This document shows, in pieces, positions 18,481-27,290 of a DNA stretch of 64,000 bases. This DNA comes from Parafrankia sp. EUN1f (GTDB taxonomy: Bacteria > Actinomycetota > Actinomycetes > Frankiales > Frankiaceae). The stretch covers positions 1-64,000 of the forward strand of contig NZ_ADGX01000042.1 in assembly GCF_000177675.1 (NCBI RefSeq), read 5' to 3'. How positions within the stretch are numbered: position 1 is the stretch's first letter; every line of letters starts with the position of its first letter. Below the pieces are notes generated by a model. It made no database searches. It was not told the DNA's origin and saw only the letters and a program-made list of their open reading frames with translations. The position numbers and the translations under genes are program-made.

Positions 18481-19484
18481 GCGCCCGCACCCACCGGTGG
18501 CCGCCGGGCCGCGCCACGGGTCACCCGCGCCGCCGACACGTACCGGACGATGTCGACCAGCCAGTCCGAGTCCGTGCGCAGCACCAGGTGCCCGGCTCCC
18601 ACCCGGCGCAGCGTCAGCGCCACCTGGGCACGGTGCTCGGCCGCGGCCCGGCTGTAGCGCTCGCGGACCCGCCGCGACGAGGTGGGTACCTCCAGCACCG
18701 CGCCGGTCTCCGCGTCCACGACGGAGAGCAGCCCGACGGACGGCAGGGCCAGCTCGGCGGGGTCGAGGACCTCCACGGCAAGCAGCTGATGGCGTGCCGC
18801 GAGTGCCCGCATCGGCCGCTCCCAGCCCAGGTCGGTGGAGAGGAAGTCGCTTATGACCACGGCGAGGCCACGGCGGCGGCGCGGCCGGTCCATCGCGGCG
18901 ACCGCCGCGGCGAGGTCGGTGGCCGCGGAATGGTCAGGCCGCCGCACGGGACGGTCGTGAGCCGCCTCGGGAACGGACAGGAGCGCCCGCAGCAGGGTCC
19001 GCAGCCCCTGGCGGCCCGGTCGGGCTGGAATCAGCTGCGGCCCGGTCGGGGTCAGGGCGAGGGCGCCCATCCGGTTGCCGGTGCGGGCGGTGAGGAAGCC
19101 GATCGCGGCCGTGGCCGCGATCGCCAGCTCCCGCTTGCGGATCGAGGTGGTGCCGAACTCCTGGCTGGCGGTGAGATCCACCAGCGCCCAGGTCTCCAGC
19201 TCCCGGTCGGCGACAAGGTCGTGCACATGCGGGACCGTCGTCCGCGCGGTCACGGCCCAGTCCATCCGCCGGACGTCGTCGCCGACGTGGTACTCGCGGC
19301 TTTCGGCCTTCTCGGTCCCCTGACCAGGCAGGAGACCGAGGTGGTCACCGAGGAGCATGCCGTCCAGGCGGCGGTTGACGGCGAGTTCGAGGCCGCGCAG
19401 CGTCCGCTCCACCGACGGTGAGGTCGCCGGTGGCTGGGAGATCACCTGCGGCGTGGTCGCGCCGGTCCGATCGGACCGTTTCAC
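18477..19484 (-). CDS. DUF58 domain protein
   Basis: A 335-aa protein of the DUF58 family, which is a VWA-like fold partner of MoxR ATPases. The signature SREYHVGDDVRRMDWAVTAR is present near residues 60-85, followed by a VWA-type core (WALVDLTASQEFGT). No membrane segment is evident. It overlaps moxR upstream and the VWA gene downstream by four bases each (ATGA), so the three are translationally coupled. Confidence 0.85.
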   Translation of the reverse strand: MKRSDRTGATTPQVISQPPATSPSVERTLRGLELAVNRRLDGMLLGDHLGLLPGQGTEKAESREYHVGDDVRRMDWAVTARTTVPHVHDLVADRELETWALVDLTASQEFGTTSIRKRELAIAATAAIGFLTARTGNRMGALALTPTGPQLIPARPGRQGLRTLLRALLSVPEAAHDRPVRRPDHSAATDLAAAVAAMDRPRRRRGLAVVISDFLSTDLGWERPMRALAARHQLLAVEVLDPAELALPSVGLLSVVDAETGAVLEVPTSSRRVRERYSRAAAEHRAQVALTLRRVGAGHLVLRTDSDWLVDIVRYVSAARVTRGAARRPPVGAGA

Positions 19485-20656
19485 CGCGCCGGCCCGCCGT
19501 CGAAGTACTCGGGGAAGCCGGTCCGCGGATCGGTGTGCCAGCGCCCGGAATGGGTCGGCGGCGGTGAACGGTGCCCGTTGCGCAGGCCGTGCTCGGCCGC
19601 GTTCTGCTGGCGGGGGGCGATCTGGGGAGGCGGCAGCGCGCCGAGGATGCGCCGAGCGATCTCCTCGGCGGTAAGCCCTTCGGCAAGAGCCTCGTAGGAG
19701 AGCACCAGGCGGTGCGGCAGCACGTCGAGTGCCACCGCCGCGACGTCGTCGGGGACGACGTAGTCACGTCCGCGCAGCAGCGCCAGCGCCCGCGCGGCGG
19801 AGATGAGCCCGAGCGACGCGCGCGGTGAGGCACCGTAGGCCAGATGCCCGCCGAGCTCGGGCAGGTTGACCTCGGCCGGCGAACGGGTGGCGAGCACCAG
19901 GCGGACGGCGTATTCGGTGATCGCGTGGTGGACGAACACGTCGTCCGCACGGTTCTGCAGGCGGATGAGCGCGTCCGGGTCGAGGACGGTCTCCGCGGTG
20001 GGTGGACGCACCCCCATCCGCCGGACGATCTCCAGCTCCTCGGCCGCGTTCGGATAGGGAACCGTCACCTTCATGAGGAAACGGTCACGCTGCGCCTCCG
20101 GCAGGGGATACACGCCTTCGGACTCGATCGGGTTCTGCGTCGCGAGAACGAGGAAGGGGAGCGGCAGCGGATGGGTCACCCCGCCCAGGGATACCTGCCG
20201 TTCCGACATGACCTCCAACAACGCCGACTGGACCTTGGCCGGTGCACGGTTGATTTCGTCAGCGAGAACGAAGTTGGCGAACACCGGGCCGAGCTCTATA
20301 TCGAACGTCTCCCGGCTGCCGCGGAAGATCCGCGTCCCGATGATGTCGGAGGGGACCAGATCGCTGGTGAACTGGATCCGCACGAAGGAGCCACCGACGA
20401 CTGTCGCCAGCGTCTGCACGGCCAGCGTCTTCGCGACGCCGGGCACGCCCTCCAGCAGGCAGTGCCCGCGGGCGAGCAGCGCGACCAGCATGCGCTCGAC
20501 CATGTGGTCCTGACCGACGATGACCTTCTTGACCTCGAAGAGCGCTCGTTCCAGCAGCGCGGCGTCGGCGGCCACGTCGTGGGCCGGCGGATCGGCGGGC
20601 GTCCGGGCCTCGACGTCGGATGCCGCCACGCCGGGATCGGTCGTCCACTCGTTCAT
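19481..20656 (-). CDS. MoxR-family AAA+ ATPase
   Basis: An AAA+ ATPase thought to act as a chaperone for the neighbouring DUF58 and VWA proteins. The 391-aa protein has Walker A GVPGVAKT, Walker B LADEINRAPAKVQSALLEVM, a sensor-1 like ATQNPIESEGVYPLPEAQRDRF and the lid domain. The C-terminal 50 residues are a polar tail. The ATG at 20656 is preceded by GGGAGG, 9 bases away. It heads the module moxR-DUF58-VWA and is separated from crtI by 139 bp with no clear terminator. Confidence 0.88.
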   Translation of the reverse strand: MNEWTTDPGVAASDVEARTPADPPAHDVAADAALLERALFEVKKVIVGQDHMVERMLVALLARGHCLLEGVPGVAKTLAVQTLATVVGGSFVRIQFTSDLVPSDIIGTRIFRGSRETFDIELGPVFANFVLADEINRAPAKVQSALLEVMSERQVSLGGVTHPLPLPFLVLATQNPIESEGVYPLPEAQRDRFLMKVTVPYPNAAEELEIVRRMGVRPPTAETVLDPDALIRLQNRADDVFVHHAITEYAVRLVLATRSPAEVNLPELGGHLAYGASPRASLGLISAARALALLRGRDYVVPDDVAAVALDVLPHRLVLSYEALAEGLTAEEIARRILGALPPPQIAPRQQNAAEHGLRNGHRSPPPTHSGRWHTDPRTGFPEYFDGGPAR

Positions 20657-20795
20657 GAGTCCATCCTCCCAGACAACAGACGGAATCGAGGGCCCGAGGA
20701 CTCGGGACAGTGTGGTCGGAAGCCTCTTCTAAGGCGCTCTTCAGGAACTCCGTCATCTGATGGCGGCGGGCAATCCTGGTGAACACACGGTGGAA

Positions 20796-22316
20796 TCACG
20801 GAATGTCGACCAGCGCCCGGGTGCGGTAACCGCGATCACGGCCGAGGACCCGCTCCGCCGCCAGTCGGCCTGAAATCAACACCATGGGCACCCCCACCCC
20901 GGGCCGGGTGCCACTTCCGGTGAAGATCACGTTGTCGAGGCCGGGTGCCAGGTTGCCGGGCCGGAACGGCCCCGTCTGGGAGAACGTGTGCGCCGCGGCG
21001 AACGGAGCTCCCGCGGCCATGCCGCGGCTGCGCCAGTCCGCCGGGGTGGTGATCTGCTCCACCTCGACCGCCGAGCCGAAGTCGGCGTAGCCGGCGCGCT
21101 CGAGGACGGCGACGACCTCGTCGCGATAGCGGGGGCCGAGGACCGACCAGTCCAGCGGCGCGGTGAGGTTCGGAGTGGGGAACAGGACGTAGTAGCTGTG
21201 CGCGCCGGCCGGTGCCGCCGCGGGCTCGGTCACCGACGCTGTGCTCACAAGAAACGACGGGTCGCTCATCAGCTCGCCGCGACTGATGATCTCCTCGAAG
21301 GTGCGCCGCCAGGCCTGCCCGAAGTGGATCGTGTGATGCGTCGCCTCGGGATGGGCGACACGGGCGCCGGCGAGCAGCAGGAAGCAGGACGGCGAGAAGC
21401 GCAGCCGGGCCAGCCGGGCCGGCGCGACCGACGGGGGAAGCAGATCGCGGTAGGCCACCGGAAGATCGGGATTCAGGATCACCACGTCCGCCGGCACCCG
21501 CTCACCGTCAGCCGTGTGCACGGCCACCGCCCGCCCGCCACGCACCTCGACCCGGCTCACCTCGGACCCGTAGCGGAAGACCGCCCCGTGCCGGGCCGCC
21601 GCGTCCGCCATGGCCGTGGCCACGGCATGCGGGCCGCCGTCGACGTGGTAGACCCCGGCCACCGAATCCATGTAGGAGATCACCGCGTAGAGCGCCAGCG
21701 CCCGGTGCGGATCGAGACCGGCGTACATCGCCTGGAAGGAGAACAGCCGTCGGGTCCGCGGGTCGCGCAGGTACCGCCCGACCACGGTGTCGAGGCGCCG
21801 GAAGCCACCGAGCGCGGCGACCCGGGCCAGGGACGGGCGCAGCAGCGCCAGCGGCGAGTCGACCTGGGCGTCGATGAAGTCCCGCATCTCGGCCCGGAAC
21901 ATGCGGGTGGCGAAGTCGGTGAAACGGCGGAAGCCCGCGGCCTCCGCGGGCCCGCACAGGTCCCGCACCCCCTGTTCGGTGTCCGCCGGGTCGGCCCGGA
22001 CGTCCAGGACGGAGCCGTCGGCGAACCGTGCCCGGTACATCGGGTCGAGTCGGCGCAGGGTCAGCCACCTGTCCAGGTCCTCGCCCACGGAGTCGAACGC
22101 GTCGGCAATCAGCTCCGGCATGGTCAGCACGGTCGGACCGGTGTCGAAGCGGTAGCCGCCCAGCCGCAACGACCCCGCCCGACCGCCAGGGGAGTCCTCC
22201 CGTTCGAGCACGGTCACCCGTCGGCCGGCACCGGTCAGCCGCAGCGCGGCTGACAGCCCACCCAACCCCGCCCCGACGATCACGACGTGCTCCGCCGGTC
22301 CGGTCACTGTTCGCAT
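20796..22316 (-). CDS. crtI: Phytoene desaturase (CrtI family)
   Basis: FAD-dependent desaturase turning phytoene into lycopene or a close product at the membrane. The 506-aa protein shows the Rossmann motif VVIVGAGLGGLSAALRL near residue 10, the CrtI pattern GGRAGSLRLGGYRFDTGPTVLTMP, and the C-terminal cofactor motif GSGTRPGVGVPMVLISGRLAAERVL. The start ATG at 22316 gives MRTVTGPAEH, the usual distance before the dinucleotide motif; longer open frame upstream to 23171 is antisense to another gene and is rejected. It lies between the moxR module and the divergent DUF4097 gene. Confidence 0.88.
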   Translation of the reverse strand: MRTVTGPAEHVVIVGAGLGGLSAALRLTGAGRRVTVLEREDSPGGRAGSLRLGGYRFDTGPTVLTMPELIADAFDSVGEDLDRWLTLRRLDPMYRARFADGSVLDVRADPADTEQGVRDLCGPAEAAGFRRFTDFATRMFRAEMRDFIDAQVDSPLALLRPSLARVAALGGFRRLDTVVGRYLRDPRTRRLFSFQAMYAGLDPHRALALYAVISYMDSVAGVYHVDGGPHAVATAMADAAARHGAVFRYGSEVSRVEVRGGRAVAVHTADGERVPADVVILNPDLPVAYRDLLPPSVAPARLARLRFSPSCFLLLAGARVAHPEATHHTIHFGQAWRRTFEEIISRGELMSDPSFLVSTASVTEPAAAPAGAHSYYVLFPTPNLTAPLDWSVLGPRYRDEVVAVLERAGYADFGSAVEVEQITTPADWRSRGMAAGAPFAAAHTFSQTGPFRPGNLAPGLDNVIFTGSGTRPGVGVPMVLISGRLAAERVLGRDRGYRTRALVDIP

Positions 22317-22662
22317 GGGCCGTCCTCTCCGCCGCGCCTCTGCTCCGCCGCGCCTCTGCCGCAGGTCCAGCGTTTCACCAGGACGGACGGCGGTGCGGCC
22401 GGGACCACCTCGGTGGGTTCCGGGCGGAGCCCGCCCTGAGACGACCGTGGCGGGGAATCGTCGTTTCGACCTGTACCGGTCCGCCGACCTGCTGATCTGC
22501 CACCAGGTCGTGGCGCCGCCGGGGGAGCCGTGCATCTCACCACCCGCCGGGCCGTCCGGCCCGGTCCGACCGGCTGGGAAACCGGTAGCGTTCGACCGTC
22601 CCGATCTGTGAACCGCGTGCCGTCCGTGTTCGCGGTTCGCGGCTCCCACGCCCGGAGGTGTC
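22317..22662. other. 346-bp divergent gap between crtI and the DUF4097 gene
   Basis: No gene is supported. It holds a direct repeat of CCGCCGCGCCTCTGC at about 22329-22360 near the crtI start. A TAGCGT at 22586-22591 could be a -10 for the rightward gene. Nothing else stands out. Confidence 0.4.
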
Positions 22663-23349
22663 GTGTCCGATCTGGTGGTCGTTGCGCTCGGCATCATGCT
22701 GCTTCTGGTCGCCGGCAGCGCCTTCGCCCTGCTGCGCATGCCGCCGGAGCGGCTGGAGAGCACGGTTGACGGGGTGGGGGCCGTCGAGGCCCGGCTCGCC
22801 GCCGGCCGGGTGGAGATCGGTGAGTACGACCGTTCGAACGTCCGGGTCGAGATCCTCGCGCGCCGCCGGCCGGGGCGGACCCGGCCGGTGCTGACCCGCG
22901 CGGGCGACGTGCTGCGCCTGGACGGCACCTCCAGCGACGCGGTCGTCCGGCTGAAGCTGCCGCGAGGGACGAAGGGCCGGGCGGAGGTCAGAACCGGAGA
23001 GATCACGCTCTGGGGATCTGCCGGTGACCTGCTTCTGGTCACCGAGAGCGGCGGGATCACCGGTCGCGAGCTCACAGGTGGCCGGATCAATGCCCGTAGC
23101 CGCAGCGGCGACGTCAACCTGCACTTCGATGCGCCTCCGGACAACCTGTCCGCGGTAAGCGAGGAGGGCATGGTGATCCTCGTTCTTCCCGACGGCGACT
23201 ACGAGGTGGAGGTGGAGACCGGCAACCCGCAGCTGGCGTCGGTCGAGCTGCCCAACGTGCCCGCGGCCCGCCGGCGGGTGTTCGCGCGCAGTGTCGCCGG
23301 CAAGATCTGGATCAAGCGTGCCTCCGAGCAGGGGCCGGTCCGCATCTGA
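22663..23349 (+). CDS. DUF4097-like membrane-anchored protein
   Basis: The 228-aa protein has one N-terminal membrane helix (about residues 3-24: [21 protein letters not shown]), then a repetitive beta-strand pattern typical of DUF4097/adhesin-like putative extracytoplasmic proteins (for example [27 protein letters not shown], quoted in part). Function is unknown. The GTG at 22663 has GGAGGTG close upstream. It precedes metF by 86 bp and shares a 16-bp tandem repeat at its stop. Confidence 0.75.
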   Translation: MSDLVVVALGIMLLLVAGSAFALLRMPPERLESTVDGVGAVEARLAAGRVEIGEYDRSNVRVEILARRRPGRTRPVLTRAGDVLRLDGTSSDAVVRLKLPRGTKGRAEVRTGEITLWGSAGDLLLVTESGGITGRELTGGRINARSRSGDVNLHFDAPPDNLSAVSEEGMVILVLPDGDYEVEVETGNPQLASVELPNVPAARRRVFARSVAGKIWIKRASEQGPVRI

Positions 23350-23375
23350 GCGGGGCGGAATCTGAGCGGGGCGGA
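23344..23375. repeat. 16-bp perfect tandem duplication
   Basis: ATCTGAGCGGGGCGGA occurs twice back to back (23344-23359 and 23360-23375). The first copy carries the stop codon of the DUF4097 gene, so the duplication lies in the gap before metF and does not change either protein. Confidence 0.8.
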
Positions 23376-23404
23376 CCCGGTCCGGGCCTCCGTCACTGCG
23401 GGAC

Positions 23405-23410
23405 TACGCT
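23405..23410 (+). promoter_or_regulatory. Candidate -10 box for metF
   Basis: TACGCT fits TANNNT and is 26 bp before the metF ATG. No clear -35 is seen. Confidence 0.3.
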
Positions 23411-23435
23411 CGTATCCCATGACGGGGTTCCACGC

Positions 23436-24338
23436 ATGACAGCAGTCGGGAACGCGGCGAGGACGACGGCCAGGACGGTGGCGGAGTGCCTGGCCTCGGG
23501 GCGGACGTCGTTCTCCTTCGAGTTCTTTCCGCCGAAGACGGCCGAGGGTGAGCGGCAGCTGTGGACGGCCCTGCGTGAGGTCGAGGCGTTGCAGCCGAGT
23601 TTTGTCTCCGTCACCTACGGCGCCGGTGGTTCGACGCGGGACGGAACCATTCGGGTCACCGAGCGGATCGCCACCGAGACGACCCTGACGCCGATCGGCC
23701 ACCTCACCGCGGTGAACCACTCCGTGGCCGAGCTGCGGCAGGTCATCGGGGGCTATGCCGGTGCTGGTGTACGTAACGTTCTGGCGCTGCGTGGTGACCC
23801 TCCGGGTGATCCTCAGGCGGAGTGGGTGCGTCATCCCGACGGTGTCGCGTATGCCGAGGATCTCGTCCGGCTGCTCCGTTCACTGGGGGACTTCTGCGTC
23901 GGCGTCGCGGCCTTCCCGGACAAACATCCCCGGTCTCCTGACCTGGAGACGGACGCGCGTTTTCTGGTCCAGAAACTGGACGCCGGCGCGGACTTCGCGA
24001 TCACCCAGTTCTTCTTCGGTGCCGACGACTATTTCCGGCTGGTCGAGCGCGTTCGTCGGCTGGGTTGTGACGCGCCGATTATTCCCGGTGTCATGCCTGT
24101 CACCAACGTTGCGCAGATCGTGCGTATGGCGCAGCTGTCCGGGGCTGAGTTTCCGGCCGATCTCGCCGCTCGGCTGCAGGCTGTGGCCGATGATCCGGCC
24201 GCTGTTCGCGCCATCGGGATCGAGGTGGCCACCGAGCTCTCCGAACGGTTGCTGGCCGGCGGAGCACCAGGGATTCACTTCATCACGCTGAACCGCTCCG
24301 GTGCGACGCGGGAGATCTATCGGGCGCTCAACGGCTGA
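23436..24338 (+). CDS. metF: 5,10-methylenetetrahydrofolate reductase
   Basis: Reduces 5,10-methylene-THF to 5-methyl-THF for methionine synthesis, with FAD in a TIM barrel. The 300-aa length is normal. Signatures are [18 protein letters not shown] near residue 28, [13 protein letters not shown] near residue 59, ALRGDPPG near residue 116, and [19 protein letters not shown] near residue 190. The ATG at 23436 has GGGG 8 bases upstream. A strong hairpin follows 18 bp after the stop. It is a stand-alone unit as in many actinobacteria. Confidence 0.95.
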   Translation: MTAVGNAARTTARTVAECLASGRTSFSFEFFPPKTAEGERQLWTALREVEALQPSFVSVTYGAGGSTRDGTIRVTERIATETTLTPIGHLTAVNHSVAELRQVIGGYAGAGVRNVLALRGDPPGDPQAEWVRHPDGVAYAEDLVRLLRSLGDFCVGVAAFPDKHPRSPDLETDARFLVQKLDAGADFAITQFFFGADDYFRLVERVRRLGCDAPIIPGVMPVTNVAQIVRMAQLSGAEFPADLAARLQAVADDPAAVRAIGIEVATELSERLLAGGAPGIHFITLNRSGATREIYRALNG

Positions 24339-24356
24339 AACCCGGCAGCGCAACGA

Positions 24357-24383
24357 CTGGGCGGCCGGGCGCCGGCCGCCCAG
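24357..24383 (+). terminator. Intrinsic terminator hairpin after metF
   Basis: CTGGGCGGCCGG and CCGGCCGCCCAG form a perfect 12-bp stem with a 3-base loop, beginning 18 bp after the metF stop. There is no U-tract. Between here and 24570 nothing else is supported. Confidence 0.65.
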
Positions 24384-24570
24384 GGACGTCGGCGGTCAGG
24401 CGCGCAGCCACCCGGTCTGGCTCCGCCCCATCGGCTGCCGACCCCACCCGTCGCCGGGCCCGATCCGGCCGAGCCTTCGGTCCGGTCCGGCGCGCCCGGA
24501 GCGGGCCGAAGTGGGCGCGGCGGCCGGGTCTGTCAGTGCGGCGGTACCGATCCCCGGGTGTCGAGTCGGC

Positions 24571-24822
24571 TCAGTCCTGGTCCTCGTAGGCGTCAAAAAC
24601 GCAGAGTAGCCATTCGTCGCGGAACGTCTGCTCCCGTACGAGAGCGAATCCGGCGTGGTTCGCCGCGTCGACCACGGCGGTAACCAGACCGAGATCGAGA
24701 GTGTTGAACACCTGGGTGATTCGCACGGCGAGGACCACCTGGTCGCGATGGGCGCTGAAAGCGTGATCCGGGTCCAAATCCTCAATGGACTCGACGACAC
24801 CGGTCGGCTGGTCGGATACCAC
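24571..24822 (-). CDS. Small hypothetical protein
   Basis: I do not recognise this 83-residue acidic protein. It has no membrane helix or signal. The C-terminal half (VFNTLDLGLVTAVVDAAN, then a stretch ending LLCVFDAYEDQD) looks like a compact alpha/beta unit. Its codons are less GC-rich at third positions than those of its neighbours, but still show codon bias. The GTG at 24822 is 25 bp from the start of the divergent CDP-alcohol phosphatidyltransferase gene, so the two share a promoter region. Confidence 0.55.
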   Translation of the reverse strand: MVSDQPTGVVESIEDLDPDHAFSAHRDQVVLAVRITQVFNTLDLGLVTAVVDAANHAGFALVREQTFRDEWLLCVFDAYEDQD

Positions 24823-24847
24823 GACGGAACTCTACGGCGCGGGCACG

Positions 24848-25591
24848 ATGGATGACGTGCGTACCCGAGTTCCTGATCGAGAGACCTACCTGGTCGAATG
24901 GGCCGCGTTGCACGGTGGGTACGACCCCCGGACAGGCTCGGGGATGGTCCGTTTCTGGCTTGGGCTGACATATCTCCTGGCCAGGCCACTGGCCGCGGCG
25001 GGAGTGGCGCCGGGAGCGGTGACGGCGGCGACGGTGATCGCCGCCGCGCCGGTGATTCCCGCCGCATGGGCGGGGGCCCGTTGGGTGCTGGTCTGCCCGG
25101 TGGTTGTGATCCTCAGCGGGCTTCTGGACAACCTCGACGGCGCGGTTGCCATCCTGCGGTGCAGGGTGACGGGCTGGGGCTATCTGCTCGACTCGGCCAC
25201 GGACCGGGTCTGCGACATCGGCTACCTGGTCGCGTTCTGGCTGGTCGGCGCGCCGGGCGCGCTGGTGGCCGCGGCGGGTGCCGCCGCCCTGATGCTCGAG
25301 TATCTGCGCGCCCGCGCGGCCGGGGCCGGTCATGGCGAGATCGGTGTCGTCACGGTCGGGGAGCGACCCACCAGGATCATCCTTGCGGCTGTCGGTCTGG
25401 CGGCGGCGGGGCTGCTGCCGGCGCACGCGGGAGCGGCCGCATCGGCGGGCGCCGCCGCGACTCTCGCCGTGTGCGCGGTCGGGCTGGTCCAGTACCTCGT
25501 GTCGGTGCACGGGGCGTTGACAGCCGCCACCCCGGACGTGCCGGGGCCGAGCGCACCCGCACCAGGTGACGAGCGCACCCGCACCAGGTGA
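24848..25591 (+). CDS. CDP-alcohol phosphatidyltransferase family protein
   Basis: A membrane enzyme of phospholipid synthesis that moves a phosphatidyl group from a CDP-linked donor to an alcohol; substrate unknown. The 247-aa protein has several hydrophobic helices and the family motif at DNLDGAVAILRCRVTG to GYLLDSATD. It matches D-x2-DG-x2-A-x-x8-G-x3-D-x3-D, except that the usual Arg after Ala is Ile. The ATG at 24848 is taken because it begins just before the conserved region and avoids overlap with the divergent gene; an ATG at 24785 in frame would overlap that gene by 38 bp. Confidence 0.75.
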   Translation: MDDVRTRVPDRETYLVEWAALHGGYDPRTGSGMVRFWLGLTYLLARPLAAAGVAPGAVTAATVIAAAPVIPAAWAGARWVLVCPVVVILSGLLDNLDGAVAILRCRVTGWGYLLDSATDRVCDIGYLVAFWLVGAPGALVAAAGAAALMLEYLRARAAGAGHGEIGVVTVGERPTRIILAAVGLAAAGLLPAHAGAAASAGAAATLAVCAVGLVQYLVSVHGALTAATPDVPGPSAPAPGDERTRTR

Positions 25592-25622
25592 GACAGGCGG
25601 ATGAGGCCTGCCGTGGGGTGCG

Positions 25623-27167
25623 TCAGGCCGGTCCGACCAGATCGGTGACGATCTTCGCGGAGAGGGTGACGAGTGGCAGGCCCCCGCCGGGGTGGGCCGA
25701 GCCACCGACCAGGAACAGCCCCGGTACCGGGGACTGGTTACGGGGCCGCAGGAAGGCCGACCGGGGTCCGTTGGAGGAGACGCCGTAGATCGAACCGCCC
25801 GGAGCACCCGTCCGGCGGGCCAGATCGGCCGGGGAGATCGTCTGGTACCAGCGCACCCGCTCGCGGACATCGAGGCCGCGGGCGGCGAGAACGTCGAGGA
25901 TCCGGCGGGCGTAGGCGTCGACGAGACCAGGTCGGTCCCAGTCCAGACCAACACGCGCCTCTGCCTCACCGCCCGAGCTACCCGAGGCGCTGTGTGGGCT
26001 GGCGTTGACCAGCACGAACCAGGCCTCGTCACCGGGTGGGGCTGTGGCGGGGTCGTCTGGTGACGCTATGTAGACGGTGGGGTCCCACGGCAGCCTGCCG
26101 CCGAAGACGGCGTCGAACTCGGCGTCGTAGTCGGCGGGGAACAGCACGTTGTGATGGGCCAGCCCGGACGTCCGGCCCCGCAGCGCCAACAGCAGGACGA
26201 AGCCCGACAGCGAGGGCGCGAGCCGGCGCACCCGTCGGCGGCTGGCCGGATGCTCGACGAGCGGTCGGGTGCCCCGCCGCCCCGGATGCTCCGCGGACGG
26301 AGGCGCACCGTCGTAGAGACGCGTCGCGTCGACGTCGGAGACGACGACGTCGGCCGGCAGCACGACACCGTCGGTGAGACGGACGCCGTCCACCCGCCCG
26401 CCGGGGGTCAGCGAGATCCGTGCGACCGGGGTGCCGGTGCGGATCACCGCCCCGCACTCGGTCGCCCGCGCGGCGATCGCGTGCCCGAGCAGACGCAGCC
26501 CACCCGGGATGTACCAGCCGCCGAAGCGGCGCTCGACGTGCGGCACCGTGACCAGGGCCGCGGGAGCTCGCCGCGGATCCGATCCGGTGTAGGTCGCGTA
26601 GCGCTCCAGCATCATGCGCAGCCGCGGGTCGGTGAGGTGGCGGCGGCCGAGCCCGCGCAACGTGGACGCGGGCGCGACGGTCGCCAGCGCGCCCGGCCGG
26701 CGCACGGCCATCCGGGCCAGTGCCCGCAGGGACACCGGGCTGCGCAGGAACGGCTGCTCCGACACCCCCCAGACACGCGCGGCCCGATCGTCCAGACGGC
26801 GCCATTCGTCGCCGGCCCCGGGGGCGAGACGCGCGTCCAGAGCGGCGAGGAACGCGGCTTCGTCGGCGTGTGCGTCCAGCATGGTCCCGTCGGCGAAACG
26901 GTAGGAGGCGATCGGGTCCAGACGGCGCAGGGTGAGGACGTCGCCGATCGGGCCGCCGGTGGCGGCGAACAGGTCCTCGAAGACCTCGGGCATGGTCAGC
27001 AGGGAGGGGCCGGTGTCGAATCCGTAGCCGTCGCGTTCGTACCAGCCGAGCTTGCCGCCGATCTGGTCGGCGGCCTCGCACACGGTGACCCGGTGGCCGG
27101 CGGCGGCCAGCCGGGCGGCTGCGGCGAGCCCGCCGACACCCGCTCCGACCACGACCACCGTCGCCAT
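25623..27167 (-). CDS. CrtD/CrtI-family carotenoid desaturase
   Basis: A second FAD-dependent carotenoid oxidoreductase (514 aa). It shows VVVVGAGVGGLAAAARL at residue 4, the GGKLGWYERDGYGFDTGPSLLTMP motif (quoted in part), and the C-terminal motif LFLVGGSAHPGGGLPLV. This C-terminal form resembles CrtD-type 3,4-desaturases rather than the first CrtI here (GTRPGVG). With CruF and a GT2 gene upstream in the same operon I infer 3',4'-desaturation of a 1'-hydroxy carotenoid. The start at 27167 places the dinucleotide motif correctly; a TTG at 27245 would overlap the upstream gene's stop and adds only a basic tail. Confidence 0.78.
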   Translation of the reverse strand: MATVVVVGAGVGGLAAAARLAAAGHRVTVCEAADQIGGKLGWYERDGYGFDTGPSLLTMPEVFEDLFAATGGPIGDVLTLRRLDPIASYRFADGTMLDAHADEAAFLAALDARLAPGAGDEWRRLDDRAARVWGVSEQPFLRSPVSLRALARMAVRRPGALATVAPASTLRGLGRRHLTDPRLRMMLERYATYTGSDPRRAPAALVTVPHVERRFGGWYIPGGLRLLGHAIAARATECGAVIRTGTPVARISLTPGGRVDGVRLTDGVVLPADVVVSDVDATRLYDGAPPSAEHPGRRGTRPLVEHPASRRRVRRLAPSLSGFVLLLALRGRTSGLAHHNVLFPADYDAEFDAVFGGRLPWDPTVYIASPDDPATAPPGDEAWFVLVNASPHSASGSSGGEAEARVGLDWDRPGLVDAYARRILDVLAARGLDVRERVRWYQTISPADLARRTGAPGGSIYGVSSNGPRSAFLRPRNQSPVPGLFLVGGSAHPGGGLPLVTLSAKIVTDLVGPA

Positions 27168-27240
27168 GTGGTCGACCCTATGCGCGGGCCCCGTCCCGTC
27201 TGCTCTGGTCGCTCTGTCCCTTCCTGCTCGGGTCGCCGTC

Positions 27241-27290
27241 GTCAAGGCCCGTCAAGGCCCGTCAAGGCTCGTCGAGGCCTGTCGAGGGCC
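27241..27290. repeat. 10-bp tandem repeat at the end of the GT2 gene
   Basis: Five imperfect copies of GTCAAGGCCC (later copies GTCAAGGCTC, GTCGAGGCCT, GTCGAGGGCC) span 27241-27290. They encode the C-terminal Arg/Ala/Leu tail of the glycosyltransferase and contain its stop. Copy-number change would alter only that tail. Confidence 0.7.

Noticed and set aside
24785-24847. ATG 24785 as start of the CDP-alcohol phosphatidyltransferase
   Set aside because: It would overlap the start of a divergent gene by 38 bp and adds 21 residues with no family match.
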